Assembly: GCF_003688415.1 (NCBI RefSeq) | Contig: NZ_REFJ01000002.1 | Span: 124,001 to 188,000, forward strand | Origin: Umboniibacter marinipuniceus | Lineage (GTDB): Bacteria > Pseudomonadota > Gammaproteobacteria > Pseudomonadales > DSM-25080 | Length of the DNA stretch: 64,000 nt | Direction: 5' to 3' | Part shown: in pieces, positions 19,736 through 28,441 of the stretch | Layout: every line of letters starts with the position of its first letter | Position numbering within the stretch: position 1 is the first letter of the stretch | Program-made: the position numbers and the translations under genes | Notes under the pieces: generated by a model | What the model saw: the letters and a program-made list of their open reading frames with translations, nothing else | Told to the model about the DNA's origin: nothing | Databases searched by the model: none

Positions 19736-20668
19736 ATGACCAACGCACTTTTTAAGCATCTTGCAATTGCCGGTTTGGCGAGTGCTGTTAGCTTTCCAGC
19801 AATGGCAAATGCCCCAATATCGTTCACCTTTGTTACGGATGAAATTGTTGAAGGACAGCAGGACCAAGAGGTCGAAGCTGAGTCTGAGGGCGAAATTGAA
19901 GTGGTTGAAGAGACATCGCCACTGATTGAAATTATCGTTGATGATGGCAGTGAGGAAGGTAAGCGAGCGATAAGCTTTAGCGTCAGTGATGATGAAGGGG
20001 CCGAACGTGTTTTTATTATTAATGAGGACGGAGAGGAAGTTGAGATTGCTCGCAGCGAAGTGATTCGTGAGCGGGTAGATGCACTTCGTTCACGTATTGA
20101 ATCAGGTGAACGTGTAGCGCGAGAGATGGAAGTTCGTGAGTTTGATACCGAATTTGAAATGGCTATGCGTGAGCTGGAACGAGCGGGCGCCGAAACGGAG
20201 TCTCTGGATCGTGATCAGTTACACTCTTGGTTAGTGCTTCGAGAGCAGAAGAAATCTGAAGAAAACTTTTGGAAGGAAGTACTGATACCCATTACAGCAA
20301 TGGTTTCAGTATTCGGAATGCCAGTATTCATTGTAGGCCTAGTAAGCTATTTTAGATTCCGTCGTCGTCGCGAAGTGACACACACCATCGGTGATATCGT
20401 GGCGAAGAATCCAACATTAGATAATGACCGTCTTGAAGAGATTAAAGGATTACTCTCAGACACACCTGCTGCAGCGAAGTCGGCACGAGCAGTTGATCGA
20501 GACCTCCGTCGCGGTGCGATCCTAACGGCAATTGGCGCAGGTATTCTGATTTATCAGCTATTCAATTGGAAGTTTGACTCACTCATTGTGGCGTTAGTCC
20601 CCTTGTTCATCGGTATCGCTTATCTGTGGCTTCACAAGATTTCGCCGAAAACCACTGAGCAAGTGTAA
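19736..20668 (+). CDS. Signal-peptide-bearing membrane protein of the ECF sigma module
   Basis: A 310-residue protein of unassigned function. It has a signal peptide with cleavage after PAMA near residue 24, an acidic extracytoplasmic region of about 155 residues rich in Glu and Asp, a transmembrane segment at about 182-206 followed by the basic stretch RFRRRREV, a cytoplasmic helical region, and two more hydrophobic segments at about 261-276 and 283-299. The C-terminal part resembles DUF6249-type membrane domains. It lies 13 bases upstream of an ECF sigma factor gene, so it is probably co-transcribed and may sense or transmit the signal that controls that sigma factor. This role is inferred only from position and topology. 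Confidence 0.8.
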   Translation: MTNALFKHLAIAGLASAVSFPAMANAPISFTFVTDEIVEGQQDQEVEAESEGEIEVVEETSPLIEIIVDDGSEEGKRAISFSVSDDEGAERVFIINEDGEEVEIARSEVIRERVDALRSRIESGERVAREMEVREFDTEFEMAMRELERAGAETESLDRDQLHSWLVLREQKKSEENFWKEVLIPITAMVSVFGMPVFIVGLVSYFRFRRRREVTHTIGDIVAKNPTLDNDRLEEIKGLLSDTPAAAKSARAVDRDLRRGAILTAIGAGILIYQLFNWKFDSLIVALVPLFIGIAYLWLHKISPKTTEQV

Positions 20669-20681
20669 AGGAATTTAGATT

Positions 20682-21233
20682 ATGGCGATCAGTGAGGAAG
20701 ATCTGGTCGCTCGAGTACAAAGTAAACAATGTCAGCACGCCTTTGGTGAACTAGTTAAGATGTATCAAAGTGATGTGCGACAGCTACTGCGGAAATTAAC
20801 AGGTGGCGATATGGCTACCGCCGATGATTTGGCTCAAGATACGTTTATTAAGGCGTTTAAAGGGGTCAAAAATTTTCGGAAAGAAGCAGGCTTTAAAACG
20901 TGGTTATTTCGTATTGCTTGGAACGTGTACAGAGATCATTATAGATCGAAGAAGCGCCGACCAGAAGACTACGTTGAAGAAGTTCCAGAAACTGAGGTTG
21001 AATCGGACTTTAATGCGCCGATGAAAAGCAAGGCTCTGGAGGCGGCATTGAGTACTTTGTCGAGCGATCAACGCATGGCAATCTACTTATGTTTGCAACA
21101 AGAGATGACACAGCAGGAAGCAAGTACTATTATGGGTCTACCACTTGGTACTGTGAAATCTCATGTTAACCGAGGAAAGGCTAAGTTAGCGTCGCTACTA
21201 GCTGGATGGCAAAGAGAGGGTGAATATGGCTAA
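20682..21233 (+). CDS. ECF-type RNA polymerase sigma factor
   Basis: A 183-residue extracytoplasmic-function sigma factor. Region 2 runs from about 20 to 90 (FGELVKMYQSDVRQLL, DDLAQDTFIKAFKGVKNF, FKTWLFRIAWNVYRDHYRSK), and region 4 from about 120 to 175 with the helix-turn-helix QQEASTIMGLPLGTVKSHVN. It lies between two membrane protein genes and overlaps the downstream one by 8 bases. The downstream product may act as anti-sigma factor. The regulon is unknown. Confidence 0.93.
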   Translation: MAISEEDLVARVQSKQCQHAFGELVKMYQSDVRQLLRKLTGGDMATADDLAQDTFIKAFKGVKNFRKEAGFKTWLFRIAWNVYRDHYRSKKRRPEDYVEEVPETEVESDFNAPMKSKALEAALSTLSSDQRMAIYLCLQQEMTQQEASTIMGLPLGTVKSHVNRGKAKLASLLAGWQREGEYG

Positions 21234-21558
21234 AGACATAGATGATAGATGGTTGGAGTCACTGCTGAATGACAGTGATGAGAGCAACCATTACATCCCA
21301 GACGACGGTTTCAGCGCCGGCGTGATGCATGCCATTGCTCAAGAGCAGATGGCGCGCTATCAAAAATGGCGCAAAGTGATAATCGTCTTATCGGCTTTAC
21401 TTGCAGCAGTTGCCGTGTTCTACGGTAGCGCAGGCTTTTCAGTCGGTGATTTTATCCAACAGATGTTCGCGAGGTTTGACTTTGTAGTCTTGGTCCCAGC
21501 AAGTGCTCTCATTGCGGTGGCAATGTCGGCAGGGTGTACCTTACTACTTCGTGATTAA
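21226..21558 (+). CDS. Small membrane protein following the ECF sigma factor; candidate anti-sigma factor
   Basis: A 110-residue protein with an acidic N-terminal cytoplasmic part of about 45 residues and two hydrophobic segments (about 48-72 and 87-107). The ATG at 21226 is preferred because GAGAGGG is well placed before it; a GTG two codons upstream is possible. It overlaps the sigma gene by 8 bases. The size, overlap and topology fit a small anti-sigma factor, but the HxxxCxxC zinc motif of the ZAS class is absent, so the assignment is tentative. Confidence 0.75.
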   Translation: MAKDIDDRWLESLLNDSDESNHYIPDDGFSAGVMHAIAQEQMARYQKWRKVIIVLSALLAAVAVFYGSAGFSVGDFIQQMFARFDFVVLVPASALIAVAMSAGCTLLLRD

Positions 21559-21590
21559 CGCACCGAACTTAACGAATTAATCATGCATAG

Positions 21591-21617
21591 AAGCCGACAT
21601 TTGTCGGCTTTTTTTTG
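21591..21617 (+). terminator. Rho-independent terminator closing the sigma-factor operon
   Basis: AAGCCGA, loop CATTTG and TCGGCTT form a 7-bp stem running into a run of T residues, 32 bases after the last gene. Confidence 0.9.
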
Positions 21618-21724
21618 TTTGCAAAGCCCTCAGCGCATAATCTTCTTATTTTCCCGTTCAGTCTTCGAAAAAGATGGTCGTAAATACCCAAATTCGGTTA
21701 GCATGATCGCAGTTTTGCAGTATT

Positions 21725-21741
21725 TGTCTAAAATCTAGACA
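21725..21741. promoter_or_regulatory. Palindrome upstream of putA, candidate operator
   Basis: TGTCTA-AAATC-TAGACA is a perfect 6+5+6 inverted repeat centred about 42 bases before the putA ATG. This PutA has no DNA-binding domain of its own, so a separate regulator would be needed and this is the best visible site. No regulator gene is adjacent. Confidence 0.4.
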
Positions 21742-21774
21742 TACACTCTATGTACCGTACTTGGTGGAATCTAC

Positions 21775-24700
21775 ATGACCTTTAATTTTTCTACTTTTGC
21801 CAATCAAATCGCTGATGTCGACCGCTACTTTATTCGTTCGGAATCCTCGGTTGCACAGGATCTATTGCAAGTCGTTAGCACGCTAAAAGAGCAGCCTGAG
21901 CAAGTTAAGGACAACGCCTTACAGCTCATTAACTACATTCGCGAATCGTCAAAGAATACGATTGGTGTTGAGAGTATGCTTCGCGAGTATTCGCTCTCAG
22001 AGGCTGAGGGTATTTTGCTGATGTGCCTGGCAGAATCATTGCTACGTGTGCCCGATGGTCTTACTGCAGACAGGTTGATTGCTGACAAGATTGTCGCGGG
22101 TGATTGGGGCGAATATGTGGGTAAGGGTGATTCTTGGCTGATGAATGCCTCGTCGTGGGGGCTATTCTTAACTGGGAAGTTCTTGAATTTGGGGAAGCTC
22201 GACTCGGAGCGTGCTAAGCGATCGTTGAGCGGTACTATCAGAAGAGTAGGCGAACCGGTCATTCGCTCCTCGGTAAAAATTGCCATGGCGGTGATGGGCA
22301 AGCAATTCGTGTTGGGCGAAGACCTCGGCGAAGCGTTTAAGAAGGCCGCTAAATGGGAAAAAGACGGTTATCGTTATTCCTATGATATGTTGGGCGAAGG
22401 TGCTCGCACCATGGCTGATGCGGATCGCTACTTTAAGGCCTATGCGGATGCGATTAAAAGTATTGCAAAAGTAGCCAAGGGTGCTGGTCCAATCAATGGT
22501 CCAGGCATCTCAATTAAGCTTTCGGCGCTTCATCCTCGCTATCAGTTCACGCAAGATCAGCGCGTTCAAAGTGAGCTATTCAATCGTCTTATGGAATTGA
22601 CGCTTCTCGCCAAGGATGCGGACCTTAACCTCACCATTGATGCCGAAGAGGCGGATCGTCTGTCGCTATCACTAGGTCTTATTGAGCGAGTCATGTCCGA
22701 TGAGCGGTTGGGTGATTGGGGTGGCTTCGGCTTGGCGGTACAGGCCTATCACAAAGCGACACCTGTGGTACTTAATTTCATCCGCGAGCTGGCGCAAGCT
22801 AATAACCGTAAGATGATGGTTCGACTAGTAAAAGGCGCTTATTGGGACTATGAAATTAAGCATGCCCAGGAAGGTGGTCATGCCAATTTCCCAGTCTATA
22901 CACGTAAAGAAACAACTGATGTCAGCTACCAAGTGTGTGCGGCCCAGTTGTTAGCGAGTAGAGAGTGGATCTATCCGCAATTCGCTACCCACAACGCTAT
23001 CACCACGAGTCATATTCTGGCGATGACTGATGATCACACGGGCTTTGAGTTCCAGAGACTCCATGGTATGGGCGAACATCTGTTCGAAGGTATGAAACAG
23101 CAGGGTATCTACGATGGCCCAGTGCGCATCTACGCGCCAGTTGGTGAACATGAACACCTACTTGCCTATTTAGTTCGTCGACTCCTTGAAAATGGCGCTA
23201 ACTCTAGCTTCGTTAATAAAATTTCCGATCCCGATGTGCCAGCGGAAGAACTGATCGAAGACCCAGCCCAGAAACTGCACGCGCATTCCACTTTGGCGCA
23301 CCCGAAGATTGATCTACCCCAGCGGATACTTGGTGCACGGAGTAATTCTAATGGCTGGAATTTGGAGTTGCTGTCAGATCAGACCGAAGCTTATGCTGGG
23401 ATTGCTGAGGTAGATGATGTGATTAAGCGGCTAGCGGAGAACGAATTCTCGGGCTGCGCCTACGAGATTATTGACCCTGCTGCCGTAGCACCACCCATCA
23501 CCACCACCACGCTAATGTCGGCTGAAGATTGTAAGGTGGCATTGGCGCATTTGTCCTACGAGTCATGGGCGCAGCTTGGCAGTCCGGCTAGGGCGGTAAT
23601 GCTGTTGAAACTAGCCGACCTCCTCGAGGAGAATAAGGTTGAACTGGCAGCATTGTTAATCAGAGAAGCCGGGAAGCTTGCCACAGATGCCGATGCGGAG
23701 ATCCGTGAGGCGATTGATTTTTGCCGGTATTACGCCATGGATGCTGATAAGTCCAGTGGCAGAAGTCCACTTGGGAAGGTGTTATGCATTAGCCCATGGA
23801 ACTTCCCGCTAGCCATTTTCCTTGGGCAAGTTGCGGCATGCCTCGCGGCTGGTAACGCAGTATTAGCTAAACCGTCAGAGCAGGCCATGATGGTTGCTAA
23901 GCGCGCAGTTGAATTGGCGTACGAGGCAGGTATCCCGTCCGAGGTTCTCCAGTTGATACCTACGGACGGTGCGACGGCTGGCGGGGCGTTATTATCGGAT
24001 CCTGAGGTTGCTGGTATCATCTTTACTGGATCAACTAAAACCGCGCAGCACATTCAATCCACCGTTGCTAAACGCGGCGGAAGAATGCCGGTAATTGTTG
24101 CGGAGACAGGCGGGCAGAATGCGATGGTTGTTGACTCAACCGCCTTACCAGAGCAAGTCACGGACGATGTAATTCGTTCAGGGTTTCAAAGCGCAGGACA
24201 ACGTTGCTCGGCGCTGCGCGTCCTGTTGCTCCAAGAAGATATTGCAGACAGTGTGATCGCGATGATTAGTGGCGCGATGAAGGAGCTGCAGATAGGTGAC
24301 CCAAAACATCCTTCAATTGACGTAGGTCCCGTCATTGATGAAGCGGCTTTGGCCCGATTAACCGCTCACGAATCTCGAATGAAGGGCGTGGCTAAGTTAG
24401 TCTATCAATGTGATCTGCCTGCCGATACCGAGGGGGGGCTTTTCTTCCCGCCTACGCTCTACGAAATTGACTCACTGGATACGCTCACTGAAGAAGTCTT
24501 CGGTCCTGTCGTTCACGTTTTACGCTACAAAGCAGCGGATTTTGATTCCGTCTTTGAACAAATTAATGCCACGGGGTTCGGCCTCACTATGGGTATCCAT
24601 AGTCGTATTGACTCACATGTGAACACGGCGGTACGCAAGTCAGGCGCCGGAAACGTCTATGTAAATCGCAATATTATCGGTGCAGTAGTTGGGGTACAGC

Positions 24701-25398
24701 CGTTTGGCGGTTGCGGGCTTTCTGGTACTGGACCGAAGGCGGGAGGTCCGAATTACCTCTCTCGTTTCCTAGACTATGCACCGCTACAAGCACAACAGGT
24801 TGATTACAGTGGTACCGGGATTGAATCCAAGAGTTTGCCCGCCAAATGGCAATCACTAAGTGTCGCGCAGCGCTGGGAATTACTGCGTCAGGCCGAGGGT
24901 GAGGGAGTGATTGTTTATCACTGGGCTCATGACCTTGTGGCAACAAAAGAGGTCATGCCGGGCCCAACGGGCGAGCTGAACACACTGGAATTACGCCCAC
25001 GCGCAACGGTTTGGATTGATCCAAACGTACAGCACGAACAGGCTCGAGGGCTTATTCTGTTGGCACTATTGGCTGGAAACCGCGTGGCGATGAGCAGTAA
25101 TGCGGAGATCCCAGCTCGATGGAGCTGTTTGGCAGAGCAGGGCGCGTTCGAGTTAGTGGATTTACCCAACCGAGCGGCACATGTGAAGTTGCTGGCGTCG
25201 GGGCGTTTTAGCGTGTTGGTGATGGCTCAGGACAACGAATTATTAGCGGCAACGGCTGAGGTGAACGGAGCGCTGCCAATCATAGTTGATTCATTCGATC
25301 AGCATTTGGCATTGCAGCGTTTTAGCCATGAGGTTACCGTAAGTGTCAATACTACGGCGGCTGGCGGTAACGCAGCCTTGATGGCCTCAGTAGATTAA
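21775..25398 (+). CDS. putA: Bifunctional proline dehydrogenase / L-glutamate-gamma-semialdehyde dehydrogenase PutA (no RHH domain)
   Basis: Oxidises proline to glutamate in two steps with substrate channelling, at the inner membrane. The 1207-residue protein starts directly in the arm region (NIGVESMLREYSLSEAEG-like), so the ribbon-helix-helix DNA-binding domain of trifunctional E. coli PutA is missing. The FAD-binding proline dehydrogenase barrel spans about 180-510 (KLSALHPRYQ, LVKGAYWDYEIKHAQ, RRLLENGANSSFVNK). The aldehyde dehydrogenase spans about 560-1010, with ISPWNFPLAIF and the nucleophile Cys of SAGQRCSALR near 815. About 200 residues of C-terminal domain follow, as in long type B PutA. 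An asparaginase gene lies 42 bases downstream. Confidence 0.96.
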   Translation: MTFNFSTFANQIADVDRYFIRSESSVAQDLLQVVSTLKEQPEQVKDNALQLINYIRESSKNTIGVESMLREYSLSEAEGILLMCLAESLLRVPDGLTADRLIADKIVAGDWGEYVGKGDSWLMNASSWGLFLTGKFLNLGKLDSERAKRSLSGTIRRVGEPVIRSSVKIAMAVMGKQFVLGEDLGEAFKKAAKWEKDGYRYSYDMLGEGARTMADADRYFKAYADAIKSIAKVAKGAGPINGPGISIKLSALHPRYQFTQDQRVQSELFNRLMELTLLAKDADLNLTIDAEEADRLSLSLGLIERVMSDERLGDWGGFGLAVQAYHKATPVVLNFIRELAQANNRKMMVRLVKGAYWDYEIKHAQEGGHANFPVYTRKETTDVSYQVCAAQLLASREWIYPQFATHNAITTSHILAMTDDHTGFEFQRLHGMGEHLFEGMKQQGIYDGPVRIYAPVGEHEHLLAYLVRRLLENGANSSFVNKISDPDVPAEELIEDPAQKLHAHSTLAHPKIDLPQRILGARSNSNGWNLELLSDQTEAYAGIAEVDDVIKRLAENEFSGCAYEIIDPAAVAPPITTTTLMSAEDCKVALAHLSYESWAQLGSPARAVMLLKLADLLEENKVELAALLIREAGKLATDADAEIREAIDFCRYYAMDADKSSGRSPLGKVLCISPWNFPLAIFLGQVAACLAAGNAVLAKPSEQAMMVAKRAVELAYEAGIPSEVLQLIPTDGATAGGALLSDPEVAGIIFTGSTKTAQHIQSTVAKRGGRMPVIVAETGGQNAMVVDSTALPEQVTDDVIRSGFQSAGQRCSALRVLLLQEDIADSVIAMISGAMKELQIGDPKHPSIDVGPVIDEAALARLTAHESRMKGVAKLVYQCDLPADTEGGLFFPPTLYEIDSLDTLTEEVFGPVVHVLRYKAADFDSVFEQINATGFGLTMGIHSRIDSHVNTAVRKSGAGNVYVNRNIIGAVVGVQPFGGCGLSGTGPKAGGPNYLSRFLDYAPLQAQQVDYSGTGIESKSLPAKWQSLSVAQRWELLRQAEGEGVIVYHWAHDLVATKEVMPGPTGELNTLELRPRATVWIDPNVQHEQARGLILLALLAGNRVAMSSNAEIPARWSCLAEQGAFELVDLPNRAAHVKLLASGRFSVLVMAQDNELLAATAEVNGALPIIVDSFDQHLALQRFSHEVTVSVNTTAAGGNAALMASVD

Positions 25399-25440
25399 GT
25401 TTTTTAGGTTGGTCGAAATCGCTAGCAAAAGGGAAAGGCT

Positions 25441-26436
25441 GTGCAGAAAATTGGCATAATGTCGTTGGGTGGAACAATTACCATGGGGCAGAGTGGGCTA
25501 GATGGGGCACTGCCTGATCTGAGCGCGGAGGATATCTGTGCCGCGTTACCTCAGCTTGACGAAATAGCGGAAGTACATTGTTGCACTATTCGAAAAGTGG
25601 GTTCACCCAGTCTAAGGATGGAAGATCTCTTCGATGTCATTGACCGTGTCAATGCATGGCGAGCTGATGGTATTCATAGTTTTGTCCTTCTTCAAGGTAC
25701 CGATACCCTTGAGGAAACGGCGTTTGGCTTGGATCTAATGCTTGGCCAGAGTGGCGCTAGCTTAGTGGTCACAGCGGCGATGCGTGATCCGAAACAGCTT
25801 GGCGCCGATGGTTTTGCTAACCTGCTAGCGAGCGCTCGTGTTGCGCTTCATCCTCGGACCCCCGAGATGGGAGTGGTAGTAGTTATTAATGATGAGATCC
25901 ATGCGGCGCGCTTAGTGGAGAAGCGACATGCCTTTAGCCTGCGCGCCTTTCAGTCGCCAAATTTGGGGCCGGTGGGATGGATTGTTGAGTCGAGGGCACG
26001 TTATGTGGCAGCGCCAAGTCGTCTAGACATTGGCTATCAGGGGGGGCGTAAAAAAGTAGCCATTCCACTGATTCGCTGTGTTTTTGATATGGATGATGTT
26101 TTAGTGGGAGCGGTTGCTGCTTCCGATGTTCCTGCCGTTGTTGTGGAGGGTGTTGGCGGTGGTAATGTCAGCGCGAGTATCAGCGATGCCGTAGAGGCGC
26201 TGGCGGCCTCCAAGCATGTTGTCATTTGCTCACGAACTGGAGGCGGCGAGGTGTTGGCGTCAAGTTATGGCGAGACCGGATCAGCAGGACCTCTCGTTCG
26301 CGCTGGGTGCATTAACGGCAGTACGCTAGATGGCCTAAAGGCACGAATTTTATTACTGGTGCTGTTGGCGGATGGAGCCGATGACGAACGTTTGCGCGCG
26401 GTATTTAGTCGTGTTGGTCAGCTTTATCTTCAGTAG
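25441..26436 (+). CDS. L-asparaginase family protein
   Basis: A 331-residue asparaginase/glutaminase-type amidohydrolase starting at GTG. The N-terminal SLGGTIT carries the nucleophile Thr12, and LLQGTDTLEETA carries the Thr87-Asp88 pair; a lysine of the second triad lies near 160. There is no signal peptide, so it is probably cytoplasmic (type I or plant-independent bacterial type) and feeds aspartate into central metabolism alongside putA. Substrate preference between asparagine and glutamine cannot be told from sequence. Confidence 0.88.
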   Translation: MQKIGIMSLGGTITMGQSGLDGALPDLSAEDICAALPQLDEIAEVHCCTIRKVGSPSLRMEDLFDVIDRVNAWRADGIHSFVLLQGTDTLEETAFGLDLMLGQSGASLVVTAAMRDPKQLGADGFANLLASARVALHPRTPEMGVVVVINDEIHAARLVEKRHAFSLRAFQSPNLGPVGWIVESRARYVAAPSRLDIGYQGGRKKVAIPLIRCVFDMDDVLVGAVAASDVPAVVVEGVGGGNVSASISDAVEALAASKHVVICSRTGGGEVLASSYGETGSAGPLVRAGCINGSTLDGLKARILLLVLLADGADDERLRAVFSRVGQLYLQ

Positions 26437-26523
26437 CACAGATCCGCTATCTTCTTGGCAGTGGCACCTCAATTTCTCTGAACCTTCTCGGTTCCTCCCA
26501 TTGTTTTCGAGTTAAGGAAAAAA

Positions 26524-27039
26524 ATGAATCTTGATGCAGTTGAGCAATACGCCGGCCTAGCCGAATCTGAGTCCAGCCTTTTTGCGCCAGGTTTGGCCGA
26601 ATGGCAGCCTGAGCTATCAGGCGAAATGGATTTAGTTATTGATGACAACGGGCGTTGGTTTCATGAGGGAACAGAGATAAAACGCGCGCGACTGGTTAAC
26701 CTTTTTACCCGAATACTCCGTCGTGAGGGTGACGATTACTTCTTACTTACTCCGGTAGAGAAGTGGCGAATCAAGGTAATGAGTTATCCGCTTTGGGTTT
26801 CGCTCTTGGAAGATGTGCAAGGAAAGTGCTTGTTAACACTCAGTTGTGGTTATCAGTTAGCCCTCGATCAGAATTCAAGGCCGAGGTTAGAGGCGGATTC
26901 AGTTGTGGTGGATGTGGCGCCCAATATGTGTGCGAAGCTCCACCGCAACGCCTACTACGATTTTGTTGAGCGCTTACGTGAGGATGATCAAGGCTACTTC
27001 TTGGAAATAGGCGATGAGCGCCTTCGTGTTGACGGCTAA
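26524..27039 (+). CDS. DUF1285-family protein
   Basis: A 171-residue soluble protein with the DUF1285 signature: IDDNGRWFHEGTEIKRARLV followed by LFTRILRREGDDYFLLTPVEKWRI. The family is widespread in proteobacteria and lacks an assigned biochemical role; structures show a small all-beta or mixed domain. AAGGAAAAAA precedes the ATG. It is convergent with lpxH. Confidence 0.87.
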   Translation: MNLDAVEQYAGLAESESSLFAPGLAEWQPELSGEMDLVIDDNGRWFHEGTEIKRARLVNLFTRILRREGDDYFLLTPVEKWRIKVMSYPLWVSLLEDVQGKCLLTLSCGYQLALDQNSRPRLEADSVVVDVAPNMCAKLHRNAYYDFVERLREDDQGYFLEIGDERLRVDG

Positions 27040-27079
27040 TTGCTTAAGCTAGTAAGACACCGGAACGCTACTTATTGTT

Positions 27080-27787
27080 CTATATGGCTCGCTTGAGAAG
27101 TTCAAAGCGGCTGCCATCACTCACTACATAGTAATAGTGATCAGTCCAATCTCCCAATACCACGCGTTGAAACTCGCCAAGATCGTGTATTTTAGGGCGG
27201 TGAGTATGGCCATGAATAATCACTTGGGCGGCGGTATCTAGGTGAAGCTGCTCAACGGCCGCACTATTCACATCCATGATGTTATCGGCTTTATTGGCAT
27301 TTGACTGTTGACTCTGTTGGCGGAGATGAAGCGCGATGGCCTTACGCTCAGCTAAGGGTTTGGCAAGTAATGCTTGTTGCCATTCATCGCTTCGGCTCAG
27401 CTTACGAAACGCTTGGTACTCTTCGTCATCCGTACACAATTCGTCGCCATGACAAAGCACCCAGTTTTCCCCGGTATCTTGTTCGATAAGGTAGGGCGAG
27501 TGGATGAGGGTAAGGCCGGCTGAGTTAGCCCATTGTTCACCCAGTAGGAAATCTCGATTTCCGTGCATAAAGAAAACGTTAATATCGCGGGCTTTTAATT
27601 CCGAAAAGTGCATGGCGAGTTGGCTAAGCCAGGTGGCGTCATCATCGTCGCCAACCCAAGCTTCAAATATATCGCCAAGCAAGTAGAGTTCACATCCAGC
27701 AGGTAACTCATTCAAAAGGACGAGCAGGGCGTTGTAACGCTCGTCCTGACCGTCGAGGTGAAGATCTGAAATAAATATGCGTTGCAT
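27080..27787 (-). CDS. lpxH: UDP-2,3-diacylglucosamine diphosphatase LpxH
   Basis: Calcineurin-like metallophosphoesterase that makes lipid X in lipid A synthesis, so the cell has lipopolysaccharide. The 235-residue protein has the metal-site motifs ISDLHLDGQ, LGDIFEAWVGDD, MHGNRDFLLG, LCHGDELCTDD and HGHTHRP in order, matching LpxH rather than LpxI. It follows ppiB on the same strand (29-base gap), the usual Pseudomonas order. Confidence 0.95.
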   Translation of the reverse strand: MQRIFISDLHLDGQDERYNALLVLLNELPAGCELYLLGDIFEAWVGDDDDATWLSQLAMHFSELKARDINVFFMHGNRDFLLGEQWANSAGLTLIHSPYLIEQDTGENWVLCHGDELCTDDEEYQAFRKLSRSDEWQQALLAKPLAERKAIALHLRQQSQQSNANKADNIMDVNSAAVEQLHLDTAAQVIIHGHTHRPKIHDLGEFQRVVLGDWTDHYYYVVSDGSRFELLKRAI

Positions 27788-27815
27788 GTGAACTCTCCGT
27801 GCGAACTAAGCGGAA

Positions 27816-28310
27816 TTAGGCGACCGTAGCGCGCTCGATGACCACAGTTTCCTTAGGTACATCCTGATGACCGCCGGTGCTGCCAGTAGCCACTTTCTTA
27901 ATCTTCTCAATCACATCAAGACCATCGGTCACTTTACCGAATACGGCGTAACCCCAACCATGGGTGTCCTTTGATTTGTGGTTCAAGAAAGCATTGTCAG
28001 CAACGTTGATGAAGAATTGTGCTGTTGCAGAGTGAGGGTCCATGGTTCTAGCCATTGCGATAGTGCCAACGTCATTTGTCAGGCCGTTATCGGCTTCATT
28101 TTCAATAGGCGCTTCAGTTGTTTTCTGGCTCATATCGGCATTGAAGCCACCACCTTGAATCATAAAGTTGTCAATGACGCGGTGAAAAATCGTGCCGTCA
28201 AAAAATCCAGACTCTACGTATGAAAGGAAGTTAGCAACGGTTTTAGGTGCTTTTTCCGCGTTAAGTTCTAGGGTGATGTCACCGTAGTTGGTATGTAAAA
28301 TCACAGACAT
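27816..28310 (-). CDS. ppiB: Peptidyl-prolyl cis-trans isomerase B (cyclophilin)
   Basis: Cytoplasmic cyclophilin that speeds proline isomerisation. The 164-residue protein has no signal peptide and carries the cyclophilin core [15 protein letters not shown] near 40-55 with the active-site arginine, and [18 protein letters not shown] near 88. It is in the lpxH operon and divergent from glnS. Confidence 0.95.
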   Translation of the reverse strand: MSVILHTNYGDITLELNAEKAPKTVANFLSYVESGFFDGTIFHRVIDNFMIQGGGFNADMSQKTTEAPIENEADNGLTNDVGTIAMARTMDPHSATAQFFINVADNAFLNHKSKDTHGWGYAVFGKVTDGLDVIEKIKKVATGSTGGHQDVPKETVVIERATVA

Positions 28311-28357
28311 TGATAAATTCCTTCGCTCTTTAGCTACAGCGTGGTTAAAAAGGGGGG

Positions 28358-28363
28358 TATAAT
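28358..28363 (+). promoter_or_regulatory. Candidate -10 element for glnS
   Basis: A perfect TATAAT follows a G-rich run in the 131-base divergent region between ppiB and glnS. The -35 sequence 17 bases upstream (TACAGC) is poor, so the promoter may need an activator or another arrangement. The implied leader is about 70 bases. Confidence 0.35.
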
Positions 28364-28441
28364 ACTCCTTTTAAAGTATGAGCGAAACCGCCATCAACAC
28401 GCACAGAGCAAAGTGCGTGGTAATCACGTATCGAGACCAAA

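Noticed and set aside
27731-27738. An exact GTTGTAAC, the core of the E. coli Ter site, in lpxH
   Set aside because: The flanks do not match the Ter consensus, an 8-base match is expected by chance in 64 kb, and a divergent Tus need not use the E. coli sequence.
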